Shown: piece after piece, positions 13,650 through 26,000 of the stretch
Position numbering within the stretch: the stretch's first letter is position 1
Layout: every line of letters begins with the position of its first letter
From: Rhynochetos jubatus
Lineage: Eukaryota; Chordata; Aves; Eurypygiformes; Rhynochetidae
Direction of reading: 5' to 3'
Length of the DNA stretch: 64,000 nucleotides
Assembly (NCBI GenBank): GCA_027574665.1
Contig: CM050666.1
Coordinates: 2,108,001 to 2,172,000, forward strand
Position numbers and translations under genes: made by a program
Notes under the pieces: generated by a model
What the model was told of the DNA's origin: nothing
Database searches by the model: none
What the model saw: the letters and a program-made list of their open reading frames with translations, nothing else

Positions 13650-14283
13650 TCAGCTATGTCATAGTCAGTGCTGCTGGTTTCAGGCAGGAACAAGCTAGTG
13701 TCCTACACAGAACTAGCCGGCCCATAGCTGCGGAGGGATTTTGTTTCATTCCATGGACAGGCACAGTGGTCAGGCTGGGTGCATGTGCAGTTTGGAAGGT
13801 GTGCAAGTGGCACTGGAGGTGGGAAGATCATTATGGTTTTGGGCTATCTGATAGCTGGGTCATTTATCTGTTGGCATGGCTGTTAGCAGAGAAGCAGGTT
13901 CTTTTGTTAATGGGTTGGGGAGGGGGGCTTGGCAGTTTTTTTCCTCTGCTTTTGGGTTCTTGGGCTCAGGGGGGCTTTCTCCCCATTTCTGGGCTCAGGA
14001 TTTCTCTATGCTTGGATTTGTTCCATGCTTTTGGAATTTGGCTGTGTGTCAGTCAGTGGGTGGCGAGATGCCGTATCATATGTTCTATTTTCTATTGTTT
14101 TAATTACTCATTAGTAGTAGTATTGTTAGTATCACTATAAGTTTCATTTATATTATTAAATAGCTGTTATCTCAACCTTTATGAGCTTCCCTTAGTTTTT
14201 TTGGGGTTTTTTTTCCTTCGATCTGGAGGTGAGTGAACAACTGATTGGCACTTAAGTGCCAGATATAAGGCTAAACCACAACA
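13650..14283 (+). mobile_element. Decayed endogenous retrovirus LTR (likely solo)
   Basis: The right half resembles the 3' part of a common avian LTR. It has a TA-rich R-like segment (about 14090-14160) with an ATTAAA polyadenylation signal at 14156, then 'gttatctcaacc' (about 14165). A U5-like stretch with 'gaggtgagtgaacaa' (about 14226) follows, and it ends 'ctaaaccacaaca' (14271-14283), compatible with a terminal CA. The left limit is uncertain. A G-rich part lies at 13914-13932. No gag, pol, env or primer-binding site was seen downstream, which suggests a solo LTR. The assignment is by remembered similarity, and the exact family is not determined. Confidence 0.55.
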
Positions 14284-16719
14284 GTCAGGAAGCAATGAGC
14301 AGTGGGGACCGCGCTGGTATACCAGAAAGAATGGGAGAGCAGGTACTCTGGCTGAATTATGAATGACATTCGCAGCTAAGTTGGATTCATGCTTAAACGC
14401 AGAGAGAGTTTGGGATTTGCATGTCACTGAAATCTTGAGGAAACAGTAAGGGTTGGGCAGAAGAACTGGAAAAGATACAAAACCAGGAGCTAAAACACGG
14501 TGAATCTGAGAAGATGGGCACAAAGGCAAGTTAGTTGAGGTGAAGTAGGTTATGAACTTGCAAAGCTTTATCAGCACCGTGGTTTCAACCCCAATGTGCA
14601 AAGCTGCCCTGCAATAATCCACCCTTAATGTGATGGTCTTTCAGTGAAAGCAATACATTTTTGACAAGCTGAGTTTGTGTAGGTGGTTAGGATACAGTAG
14701 TTGGAGTCTTTCTGCCAACTCTTCCCTTTGGGTGATAAACTATCGTTTTTAGCACTCACCTACCATTCTTCTATTTTGGGTGGCAATCTACTGAATTTTG
14801 GACTCATAATATGCCCCTGGTTTACACTATGCAGCCGGAAGAGTTAGTAGGTGCTGACATGCTGTGAACTCATACTTCAGCTTGTGGCATCTGGTGGTGA
14901 CATACTCACAAATAATGTGGGCAGTGGGGGAGACAAGCACCAGAAGTCTTGGTCAGATGGAGATGCCTAAACCAGCAGAGCCTTCTGAGTGAGCCAATCT
15001 GTAAGATATCAGCACAAGTTAGAAGGAGTTGAGTGGGAAGCTCCAGTTTTGGCTCAGCAGGGCACTGACACGACTGTACTTCTGGTTCTGGGTTTACTTA
15101 ATTGTGCCCCAAATATTCTGAGATTTGTCCCTTTTTCTTGAAGTATTTAGCTGTTTAGCTGGTCTGTAGAGGCATTTCAAGTCTGTAGAGACATTGCAGG
15201 TCTGTAGATCTTAGCTGAGAACCTATAGAGAAAAGTGTTTGAGAAGGCATATACAGCACTACCCAAAGCACTGCCTACCCAGAGTTGAGTGATCCTCTGT
15301 CACTGACTACTATTGTAATGGAGTTTTCTTAGTCCTTCATGGATCCAACACCAGCTCTGTTCAATTATCGATCAAGCCAACATAGGAGTGGTCAAGTGGT
15401 GCCAACTTGAGACAATCCTGCCAAAGAGTCAAAGAGAAAGTGCTGGTTCTTGCAGGCTGTCTGGGAGCAGAATGGGACCTTGTCCCTTAAAAGAGACAGG
15501 GTAGATTATTACTTCTGTAAAACCAAGAAACCCAGAGACAAACAAGAAAAGCCCAGAGAAAGTGACATCTGGAAAGTCAGGATAGAGCCAGGGGAACTGC
15601 AAGGGTTGAGGACTTAAATTAGAGGAGGAAAATGATAAGAATTGAAACTGTGAGAAGGCTGTACAACTCTATTTTTTGCCAGCGATTACACCCCACCCCA
15701 CCCTCGTCCCCAACCCCACTGCCTGCAGCTACTCCTCAGTACAACATACATAGCCCACAGCAAAGGCATTGCAATTTGCCTCTTGCAGAGAGCCATTAGC
15801 TCACTGGCTCAAAGGCTGGAGAGTCTGATATGCCTGGTGTGCCTCTCCTCCAAAATCACTTACTATAAATAGTTCTAAGGAACACTTCCCCTGAAGACCA
15901 CAGGGCATGAGGATTGTTCCCCCTGCCTTCTGGTGTTGAGATGGCATTGGCCAAGTGCTAATGGAGTCAAGGGTCAGGGGAGAAAAACTGTTTCTGGTGT
16001 TGCAAAACAGGAGAACTCAGGGGCTACTGGCAAAGGGAAAATACTGAAATACTGTTCTAGGCTCATCCAAACTCCCTCATTCAGACAAAAAAGAGAATAT
16101 TTTGTCTTTTCTATTCAGCGCCTTTAAAATAAAAGGGTTCACTAACAGGGAAGATTTTGGTTAATTTTAAACAACAAAGAATCTGTCGTTCAGAAAGGAT
16201 AAAGTCTGAACAATGTCACGTGGAGAATATCAACATGAAGCATTTTCTCATTTCCAAACCAAAACATTTCCCTATAGAAAATGTGAAAATGAGGTGTTTT
16301 GACATGTTCAGAAAATTCACTTTTACTACCTACTTCACTGAAAGCATTTGGCAAACTCATTCAGTATCAATGTATAAAAGTTTCAATCCCTGAAACTTCC
16401 AGCTTGTAGATAATTGTGTTGCATGGCTCAGCTTCTGCAGCTTCGAAGCTCATGGTGCATGGAGCATCAGAGGGACTTCCACCTACGGAACCATCTAGTT
16501 CTGCTCCTGCTTGGTAGACCCTATTCTGTTCCTCATGCTGAAGTGTCTGTGAGTCTTTGGGTCACAGATGGGGACAGAAGTCAGAGAGAGGGTAAGTGCC
16601 TTCACTGACAGCAGATACCTTACACAAAGTGCCCAGACAGCAGTGGCCCTCTCTGCCCAATGAGGAGGACAGATGGCCCTGCCCTCTGCTTGGAACCAAG
16701 CCCATGCCTTGCAGCTGAC
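14284..16719. other. Unique sequence, no gene seen
   Basis: No gene or retroviral interior follows the LTR. A C-rich run lies near 15690-15720 and a 19-bp tandem repeat at 15162-15208. Nothing else is recognised. Confidence 0.45.
15162..15208 (+). repeat. 19-bp tandem repeat, about 2.5 copies
   Basis: The 9-mer gtctgtaga starts at 15162, 15181 and 15200, an exact 19-bp period. The intervening parts (ggcatttcaa, gacattgcag) are similar. This is a small local tandem duplication with no known function. Confidence 0.8.
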
Positions 16720-17190
16720 ATCAGTCCTCTTATTAGTAATACATTAATCCCAATTGTTTCTTAATTCTTTTGAAATGGGATAACAGGGCTGTTAATTAGC
16801 ACATAGCAAAACATGCAGTTCTGATGAGGAGACACTGGTTAACATACAAACTACCAAATGTCAAGACACGTTCTTAGCACTGAATGGAATTTGTTGGTGT
16901 TCCCTTGTTAAATGTCAGGTCCTTATGACTGGTATACATTAAACAATTCAGGAATTGGAAAGCACTTGTGTAATCAAGTTAAGTGTGAGGCGGGAAGATT
17001 TCTTTCACCTAAACAAACCTGAAACTTTCCTTTTCCAATTAATATTTCATTTCATAACAGCTGCCACGTTAATTCTTAATTAAATGCTTATTTGAGACAC
17101 TCTACTGATTAGTGTGAACTAATGAAGAACAATATGAATTGTTTATCCAGCTTCTAGTTATTTTCCTTCATAAAAGGAATGGTGTTTGGA
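16720..17190. other. AT-rich block, possible conserved non-coding element
   Basis: An AT-rich stretch without transposon similarity. It contains several homeodomain-type cores (for example ttaattagc at 16792 and ttaattaa near 17076) and an E-box cagctg near 17058. This composition is common in vertebrate developmental enhancers. Conservation cannot be judged from one sequence, so this is a suggestion only. Confidence 0.25.
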
Positions 17191-17859
17191 AGACTTCTTT
17201 CATGTATTGCTGTGCCCTAAAATGACTTCCTTGCAGAAAAACTTTCACAGAAACAGCATCAGCTGCAACCACAAGAGTATTCGCTGGGACTTCAGTACCT
17301 GGGCTGCAGACAGGGCAGTCTGCAGGACACATCTTTGAGGGTGAAAATGAAAGTAAATCCCAACAGGTGATCCTGATTTCATGATGGAGAGCCTAAAGGG
17401 GTCAAAACCACTAATGTGGCCTCATGTAAAAGGAAACAGAATCAACACCAGAGACTTCCTGAACTAAAGTTACATATACATCTTCCTACCTAACTCCCAG
17501 CAAAAAAATCTCCAGCAGGAACTTGTCTATATGCCTTTTCAACCCATTAGACAGCATTCAAAAGCAGAGACTGTGATGCAAGACAGCCCTCACTTGGTGC
17601 TTGTGCTTTCCCATGCAGAGGCTGTGTTACACCTCTCACCCCTCACTGAGTCTTCTTTGAGACAGGAGGAACACAGCCACACATGAGCTTTGGATGTGCA
17701 TAGAGTTAGATGGTGATAATGCACAGTTCTCCATTGCATTGGCTGTCCCTTTCCTAATAAATCTGAGAGCATCTTTTTGGGTTTTGGCACTGCTGAGTGT
17801 TAGTCAGGTGTTTTCATGGCACTTTCCCTACTACCCAGATCTATTTCATTCACACCCTG
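17191..17859. other. Unique sequence, no gene seen
   Basis: Nothing recognisable between the AT-rich block and the ancient LINE relic. Confidence 0.4.
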
Positions 17860-19170
17860 TGATTATGTGAAAGTGAGGGTTGCTTTCATCTACATTTATG
17901 ACTCAGCCTTTATTGACCATAAACATATTCTACCATTTTATCACCTGATCAATCAGAATTGTGAGATCTTCCCTCAGCTTTTCACAATCAGCTTTAGATT
18001 TGACTGTCTTAGAGGTTTAGTAGTTGTTGTTGATCCACAGCAAATTTGGGAGTTTTCTAACCAGTCCTTACAAAAAGGCAAACCCTCCATTGTGGAAAAA
18101 GTAAAGAGGTACAGGTTCAAGGCCAGATCCTTGGGAAACTCTACTGGCATTTTTCCTTCAGCATGAAAGCTCATCGTCTCTCTCAACCACTCAATGATAC
18201 ACAAGGGTCATCTCACCTCCCTCGGGACAGTTTAGTGTCCTTAAGAGCTGTTAGTAAAGGGACCTTACTAAAAGTTTTTTTGGAAAGAAAATACAGCTGG
18301 ATATATCACCTATGCACCTTCAAAGATCTCATGGTTTTGAAGTGAAACTTCACTTTATTTCTATTTAAAAATTATTTTTGACCAGTTTTGCCAGCCTGTG
18401 ATCAAGTCTGTATTTCTCCAGATGCTTCTGAGTTTCCTTTAAAAGCTGGTTCCTTATTTGTTGTCTTTCATCACTATAATGTTGGGATTGATTTCAGCAA
18501 TACTTTGCACAACACAAGTAGATCAGCAATTTCATATCTGAATTCCTTTAAACCTCTTGAGTGAATGCTGTCTGTCCTGCTCATTTCCTACCATTCATTT
18601 TATCATTTCTTTAAAAGCCTCCTCCTAAAGTTCCAATGGTTGGTCAGACTCGCCCCCTGTAAAAAAGAATTCCCTAAGCTCTCCATAGCTTCCTCTCTTC
18701 TGGGACCCTTATCTTCCTGAAGATCTCCTTTTAAGCCTCTATCATTTAACAATTTTCTGGTAGGCCTCCTTATGATGTATTTGAAAAACATCTATTTCAA
18801 GCTTTAGTTCTCCAAGAGGTACTTTCTCAGAAGCTCCTTTGACTTACAGTATTATGGTTTCATATTTAAGTCACAAGAGGTCTTCTCTATTTTCCTCTTT
18901 TTTGAAATTATTTAGTCCTTTAAAATAATTCTTGTTTAACTCTAATAGTTCCCTTTACCCTGTTGTTTAACTGGTGTTCCCTGTTTTAGGACTATTTATG
19001 TCTTTTTTTCAAAGGATGATATACCCTTACTACATACTTCTGATATTGTATCTGTAAATAGATTTATGTCACCCAGAAATACTTTACCCTTTCTTCTGCT
19101 CCTTTTACTTTTTCTTAGCAAGATTTCTCATTTTTATGTCATTACTTCTTCATGCCCTTTTAAAATGAGG
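17860..19170 (-). mobile_element. Ancient CR1/L3-like LINE relic with RT motifs
   Basis: Read on the minus strand from high to low coordinates, decayed blocks of a CR1/L3-type ORF2 appear in the correct order. Around 18525-18578 the linker reads TDSIHSRGLKEF, against the family's PDGIHPRVLKEL. At 18258-18296 LYFLSKKTFSKVP corresponds to the catalytic motif YLDFxKAFDKVP. At 18112-18146 RVSQGSGLEP corresponds to RVPQGSVLGP. Near 18033-18050 KFAVD corresponds to KFADD. The upstream linker toward the endonuclease is recognisable to about 18900. Stops, frameshifts and loss of the catalytic aspartates show a dead, old copy. The segment normally carrying NYRPISLT was not found, which implies an internal deletion near 18300-18380. 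The right limit is approximate. Confidence 0.7.
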
Positions 19171-21002
19171 CTTTATTAAAGGGGATTTTCACCTGTGGCT
19201 TTCTCACTCCCACAAAGCTGTACAAACACAAGTATATAATGATCGTCATTACAGAGTCACTCTTTGATGACTGCATCTGGAACAGTATCATTTCAGTACT
19301 CAGGATTAAATAAAGAATTTCTTCTTTTCTGATGGGATGTCTGAGCATTTACTCAAAAAAGTTCTCATTTAGAGTGTCTAAAAATTGGTTTCTATACCTT
19401 ACCTCATTGTAACATCTAACACTTCCACATGAACATAATGAAAACTCTGATTACACTGTGTTTATTCCTCCCATGTCTTTACTCTCCCTACATTTTAGTG
19501 AACTTCAGTCTAAGCAAAAATTTAAAAGCCTGCATTTGGCTGTATCAGGTTATGACTAGCCTTCCTGGCAATTCAATTGGATGTGCAGCATTTCTACATC
19601 CTCTCTGCTACTTACAATTACGGCAGTGACTCAGTATTTTCTTCCTGGACATCAACAAAGACATTAAACACTGTTCAGGTCAAAATTCGCTACTTGCAAG
19701 GGAATTTTGCCCCTGTAGAATTGTGCTTGAATTCTGTAACAAAACAACAAACAACAATACCAAATAAAAGTGATAAATATCAGAAGTTATCTCCCCAAAA
19801 GAGTGTTTGTACATTGTTCTCACTTTTCTTCCCCAGTTGTGAAACCAGAGACTCTTCTCTCAGAAAGCTCTATCAGCAAAATCTACCACATTTCCCTTGA
19901 TGAGACTTGACCTTTGCAGTGAAAACATGCCTACTGAATATGCCATATGTTAATTCAGCAGCACTGCACATTTTACTGCTGAGACACCTTTTAGACTCTG
20001 GTTAAAATCCTGACCCCACTGAATTTCATGTTCAAGACCCTTTGTACCCCAGTGAGGCTAAGGTTTCTCCCCCATCTCTCTTGTTATGTGTGGGCAAGCC
20101 TGGCTTTGGCTCTGCATTGTCATTGTGCCTACAAGAGGATAGGGACTTACCATGTTGGAAGCTTGTCAGGCTAGTTGGATTATTATTTCTACATCTTTCT
20201 CATATTTCTCAACTTTTCTGCCTGTGTATGGTGTCTCTTGCCACCCACTCCATTTCTATAATCAGAGGAGATGCAGTAGTTAGTGAAAAGGAGCTCAAAT
20301 TGGGTAAATCTCCTTCTCTGAGAGCTGAAGAAAGCAGCTGTAGCTCTGTCCTAATTACCATTTCTACATAATTAGCTCTGGTCTGGGGGTCTAAGGTGCA
20401 GGCAAGATTGCACAAGGGTATGAAAAATTTCGCCCTGCAGCCTTCCTGAGGTAGGCAAAGGGTGCAGGCAGCAGGTCCTGGAGACCAACAGGTAGAGTCA
20501 ACTGGGTGTATCCTGAACGAGCTGAACAGTGAAATCAAGGAGCAGTCCAAGCTGGAGCTTATGCACCACAATGTTATCTATCTTGGTTATAACAGCACAG
20601 AACAACAAATAAGCGAGAGAGCATGTGTGAAAAGTATGAAAACCTGGAATTTCATGCCAACTGCTTTTGCCATGCCTCCCCACCGGTATGAGAGTCCTCC
20701 AGGTCCTTCTGCAAAGCCAATGGACTTTATGGAGGACATGACTCTTGCAGAGGGGGCTCAAGGGTCAGCAGCAGCCAACAGCTCCTTTTCAAATGGAAAT
20801 CTTTGTGGTCTCTGACATGATGGAGGCTCCTGCAGATCCACCCCTCAAGAAGAAACCTAGCAGCTGAGACAGATATTTTCTTTCAAGGCAGATATTCAAC
20901 TAAGATTTTCAAGGAAAGATAAATTTCTCCCCTTAAGTCTCCAATTTCAATGACCTTTCCCTAAGATTTCTTTTTAAATCCCAGGATGTTCAATCTGGGG
21001 GT
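19171..21002. other. Unique sequence, no gene seen
   Basis: No supported gene. The left few hundred bases could still belong to the ancient LINE, but I could not match them. Confidence 0.4.
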
Positions 21003-21132
21003 TTTAGTTGGGGTTTTTTTTGGTGTTTGGGGTTTTTTTGTGGTTTTTTTTTGTTTGTTTGTTTGTTTGTGGGTTTTTTTTGTTTGTTTGTTTGGTTGGT
21101 TTGGTTTGGTTTTGTTGTTGTTGTTGTTTTTT
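21003..21132. repeat. T/G-rich low-complexity tract (GTTT/GGTTT)n
   Basis: The plus strand is almost only T and G: two gtttgtttgttt arrays, then ggtttggtttgg and a (gtt)n run ending near 21132. It is close to the reverse complement of the tract at 7690-7797. Phe/Gly/Val-rich and Lys/Pro/Gln-rich open frames across it are compositional artefacts. Confidence 0.9.
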
Positions 21133-24100
21133 CAAAAAGGATAGTCCCAGAAGCTTTGGAAAAATATTTAGTAAATCCAAAAGCTTTCATTGTTTCTATC
21201 AGAAGTTTCATGGAAAGAAGAAGCAGTTTCCAAACATCTCTTTCCAGACACAGTAACATTCCTGTACAGGTACATGTCAGAAAAGTACACTTTGTCCGTT
21301 GCAGCAGATCCTGATTTCCTCTGAAGGTCTAGGAGTCCCTCTCCAATTCATTAATGGATTCAGGCTCAGAACATTATGATAATGCCAACAGCAAAGGCAG
21401 ATGTAGCTTTATTCTGCTTGCACAGGTATCAGGCAACTTTTTTTCTGAAAATCTCAGAAACAGCCTGCTTATTCCTTTCTCCCAGTGTAAGAAGTAAGTA
21501 GTCACAATTATGTGTTAGCTGAACTTGTGTCATGTAGCATTTCATAACATACAGAAGTACAATTAACATGTTTTGTGGACCTCTGCATCAGCAATTCTGC
21601 ATAAGGTCCCCATCGCTCATCAACAACCCAGGGCCAACATCAGTCAGCTTCAAAAGTGAAGTGTGAGGTGGCCGTGCTTCCTGCTACATTCCAACAGACC
21701 CTTCCTTGAAGCACAGAAAAGGCCATCTGCCCTCCACTCGTGTAAATCAACACTAATGCCAGCAAAGCAGCACCTTGGCTAAAAGGAAAGACACAAACAT
21801 TATGTCAGTTCTCAGCTGGTGTTGCACTCCCCTAAAGATATTTTTCATTGGAATGAGTTAACAATTCCCATAATCCATTTAGCTTCTGCACAGCTTAAAC
21901 AAACATGAAATAAGAAATAGGAGTTAGGTGAGATGGTTCGATTCTTGCAGTTCTTGCAGAGATGCAGGGGTTTTGAAAAGCAGACTCCGTTGCTATCCCT
22001 CCCTGCATAGATTGTGCAGATGGGGGCACTCTGGCTAAATTCATTCTAGTGCTCTTGCAAGTCATAAGGTGAGGGATACTTCTCCAATATGCATATTTTA
22101 ACTGACCGTGGTGCCTGCCTGCATCAGAAAGAGAGACACACAGGCCAGTCAGGTTGTTATATTAGTGGAACAGTGGAAAAATAACAACCCAGCTCGCCCA
22201 ATGAATATTGATTTGTTCCTAATCAAGCCCAGGATGTGTCACACAGTAATTTCTGTGCAAGGCATGTGATCCTATACACCATGGCTGGTAATTGCCCACT
22301 AAAGCATGTGATCCATGCCCTGAGTGCATCAGGGCAGCTTGGGAGGGAGACTACTGACAGGAGAGGTGTTTGCACTGAATGCCTGACCCTCAGGAAAGGG
22401 TTGGCTATTGCCAAGTGTCAGTGAGGGTTTACATAAAAATACTAGGGCACTGGATTTTATCCAGGTTAGTTTGTACATATCAGTTAGCCTGTCCTTACAT
22501 ATCCTCCTCCTTACCTTCAGGAGTGCTGTCCAAGGGACAACTAGCATGGGTATCTGAAATATCATGTGGACTGCTGAGTTCAGGAGGAAGAGCTGCCCTA
22601 TGCACTGCACAGCATGGCTGGTCCTCAGCCATTTCTGCCACAGTAAAATGCAAGCTCAGGCTCCAAGAAATAGGGGCTTTCTGTTGCACAAGAACAGCTC
22701 TGTTCTATTCACAGAAGCAGACTGTACAGAATTTGGATCTGAAGAAACCCATTTTATCCTTCTCCTCCTCCTCTGGGTCATGCATCTTTCCCCACTCTTT
22801 TCCAGTTGGATGCCCAGAGACTAGTGCTGCCCTGTCCCCTTCTGAAATGCCACTGGTACTCTTTCGTAATTCTGCTTGCAGAAAGCTGAAAGGCTACATT
22901 AGGACTCCTCTGTGCACACTTTGAGCAACCACTGCTGACCACACTAGGAATTCAGCAAGCTGGATTTTGTCCCCTCCATCGGGAGATGCTTACCTCAGCT
23001 CTTCACATCCGTCTCTGAAAGGAATTCATCCTAGTGACAAAATGCAGGGCTCAGTCTCTCAGTTCAGGAACTAGCCCTGGAAAAATCAGGTTCATGACAG
23101 GTGCTAGTTTTTTGTTATCAATTTAGATAGCAAATGTATCATAACTATGGTTTCCAGTGTTATTATGGCTATAACCCTACCAACAAGAGATGCCCAGCTG
23201 GTACTTAATGTGTCTGAAACTGTGAATTATACTGCTGGGAAAACAAACCATGTGGAAAAGGAGCTGGGGCTGGTTAACAAAGTTTAAATCTCATGCATGG
23301 ATCTCTAAGGAGAAACTGGGACACTGCTGGACCAGAAGAGGGAGGGGGAATTTAGGTTCAAGCAGTCATATGTCCAAGTGTAATGAAGGGAAGGGGTATT
23401 TTTTCCATGATATAAAGACGAGGGATTTTGAAGCTACTTAACTTATTCCAGATAAATGGGGAGAAAAAAAATCAGTAAGAAACAGTCAGAGGGAAGTTGA
23501 ACTCTGGAAAGGTTACCTTATAAAACAGGCTAGAGCATCACCCTTCCTCTGTTATGTCTCCTTAGTCTACCAACCCACGTTTAGTCTGTTCTTGCATGAT
23601 TTCTGCACAGGACTAACCCACTTTTTTCCTTCAAGATAGTCAAGTGAAGCTCCCTCCTGTTCTCCCTTGGGAGCCTTTCGGACCCCAGATCTCCTTTTCC
23701 TGCTTTAGCCTTCAGTGTCCCAAATTTCTCAGACTTTCTGAGACTGAGATCCCCAAACTCGCATTCAGGTCACACAGAGTGGCACAGCCCCAGCATTAAT
23801 ATTCTCAGAATCTGTGGGAAGTTCAAAGCGTCTCCTTTCCTCTGCCCTCCTTGTCCTGTGCTGTACATGATTATTACTCCAACTAAAAAAAAACAAATAC
23901 CAAAAAAGTAGACCATACCAAAGTCAGAAGGCAGCACAACACCAGGATGAAGGGGAAGAAGTCATAGCTCTGACCTCCCCATCAAGGACTGCACCATTTG
24001 TAGCCTGTCATGTAACTTGTCCCCATCTCTGGGGACTGTTCAGGGAACCCTGCTGTTACCTGCAACACTGATGTCTGTCACTGGCTAGTGGACTGAGACC

Positions 24101-26000
24101 TTGCATTTTCCAAGAGAATACGGACTGATGCAGCAGAATGGATGAGTTTTGCACAATGTTAAATGATTTAGCTGAGAGGGAGAAATGCAAAGATGAGATA
24201 GGGCAGCTGGCTTAGCTGAGGGCTGGAGACAACGAGGGTCACATTTGTTTGGTCTGTTCTGATAGGTATTATTTCTGAGTAATAGCAATGTGTCTTTCCA
24301 GAACTTGCAGGCTCAGCCTTCACCTAAACCTTTAAAATTGCCTCAAAGTACAGGGAATGAATGAAGATGACTGGAATGAAAATTTCCATTCAGTTGACTA
24401 GCAGTTGCAGACACTTTGTTTCCAGGTGTCCCTGTTTTACCCAGCCTGCATGGCTGCTAGTACCTCGAGAGAGCAGAGGAAGAAACTACCAAATCACCCT
24501 GTTTCCCACTATCTTTGCAAGGGGCCAAATCCCAAGGTGATGGACTGGGGGGGGGGATCCACTCATGTTTGCTGCTCTGAGATCTCCAGCACAGGAGGAC
24601 ACACATCTGTGTGCACAGAGGTTTGCAAACCAAACTGCACACGCTTAGCCAAGTTGCCTGGAGGGGCACATCTCCATGGTCCCAGGGCAGAAACCACATC
24701 CAGTGCCTGGCAGGGCTCCCACAGAGCAGGTAGAGCTTGCCTGGTGCCTAGCTCACAGACAGACTGTGGACTGAGCCCTTTCCATCACTGATAAGGCACC
24801 AGCTAGCCTGTCTGCAGCACAAGTGCTCCTCCTTCTTCCATGTCCAATTATTCAGGAGGGAATCTACCAGACTGGAGTTATCTACTTTTATCTAACCAAT
24901 CCTGACACATTCTGTTGTTCAGTAGGGAAAATTAAAGAGTTCATAGGTGGCTATAATTCATGCTCAGGCTAGGTCTATGAGCTCTTTGAGGCAGAGAACT
25001 CTCCCACCAGTCTGCAGCAGACCAGTGCTGGTGATATAGCAGCAGTAAACAAACATTACTGGAGCTATGCCACCAGTCTCAGTCACCAGATGTGCAAGGA
25101 AGAAAACGCAGGGAAAAGAGGTGATAAACATTAAATTCAGGCTAAGGCTGTTACCTGGGGACAAACTAGAGCAGTCTGGTGTAGATGCATCTGGACTACC
25201 TCACTGGGATGATCCAACTTCCAAAGCACTGCTCTGGGGACAGTCAGGTTAAACTGGTTTATGAGTCACCAGGGCCTATGCAAAGACTGTCAACATCTGG
25301 GGAAGGAGCAGGAAAGGAAGGTTTTCTGAGATTTCAAGGCAGAGATGGGATCCCCCCTGCTCAGTAACTCCCAGAGAAATCCATGAACAGCAGGCAGGAG
25401 ATGTCCCGCATGCAGAAACCTCAAGGGACCATAGTGACCACAGAGGGTGAATTTGGCTCAGTCTTCAAATCCACCCCATGGCTCCAGAATTTCACACAGC
25501 ATGGGGTTAGGGTAGAGTGCAAAAATTTCAAAAATTCTCTGAATCTTCCTTCAAAGGCTCCAGTCAATCAAGAAATGATTTCTCACTTCATAACCTGATG
25601 TCCCTTACTGTTCCCAGGTAGCACCTTATTTCTGGTCGGATTTTGTCTGCTTCAAACATTTAGTGGCTGAATCTTAAGCTGCCTTTTTTAGCATGGCTGA
25701 ACGCCCCCAGCTATCACAAATCTTTTCCCTCTATAGGGATTGAACATGTGATTGTTTCCTTTCACATTTTCTAAACAGATACAAGTCTTTCAAGTTTTCC
25801 AGAGTGCACTTTGCTAGAATATTTTTTTTTTCCTGCACTGGGGAGCAGAGTGGGGGATGCTCTATGTTTATTGCAAGTGATCAGCAGGCAGATTTCATTG
25901 TTTTCAGAAAGCTCTTCTGTGGAGGGTCACAAACCATCAGCAGCAAAGACAGTATCACACCAGGTATGAACATTTGTGAGATCTAGGCAGGGCTATTTAA
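21133..26000. other. Unique sequence, no gene seen
   Basis: No supported gene, transposon or RNA. It contains a G10 homopolymer (24547-24556). Open frames such as 22379-22924 show no family resemblance. Confidence 0.4.
24547..24556. repeat. G10 homopolymer
   Basis: Ten uninterrupted G on the plus strand, followed by atcc. A likely length-variable site. Confidence 0.9.

Noticed and set aside
13914-13932. G-rich run considered as a G-quadruplex
   Set aside because: Only three separable G tracts of three or more within a short distance, so four-tract folding is not assured.
13505-14140. Longest open frame, 211 codons, plus strand
   Set aside because: It overlaps the decayed LTR. Composition is rich in Trp, Gly and Phe from G/T-rich DNA, and no domain or conserved motif is visible.
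21008-21314. Open frames with repeated Phe/Val/Cys or Lys/Gln/Thr residues
   Set aside because: They are translations of the T/G-rich low-complexity tract.
22379-22924. 181-codon open frame, plus strand
   Set aside because: No known family. Three overlapping open frames in the same stretch suggest chance.
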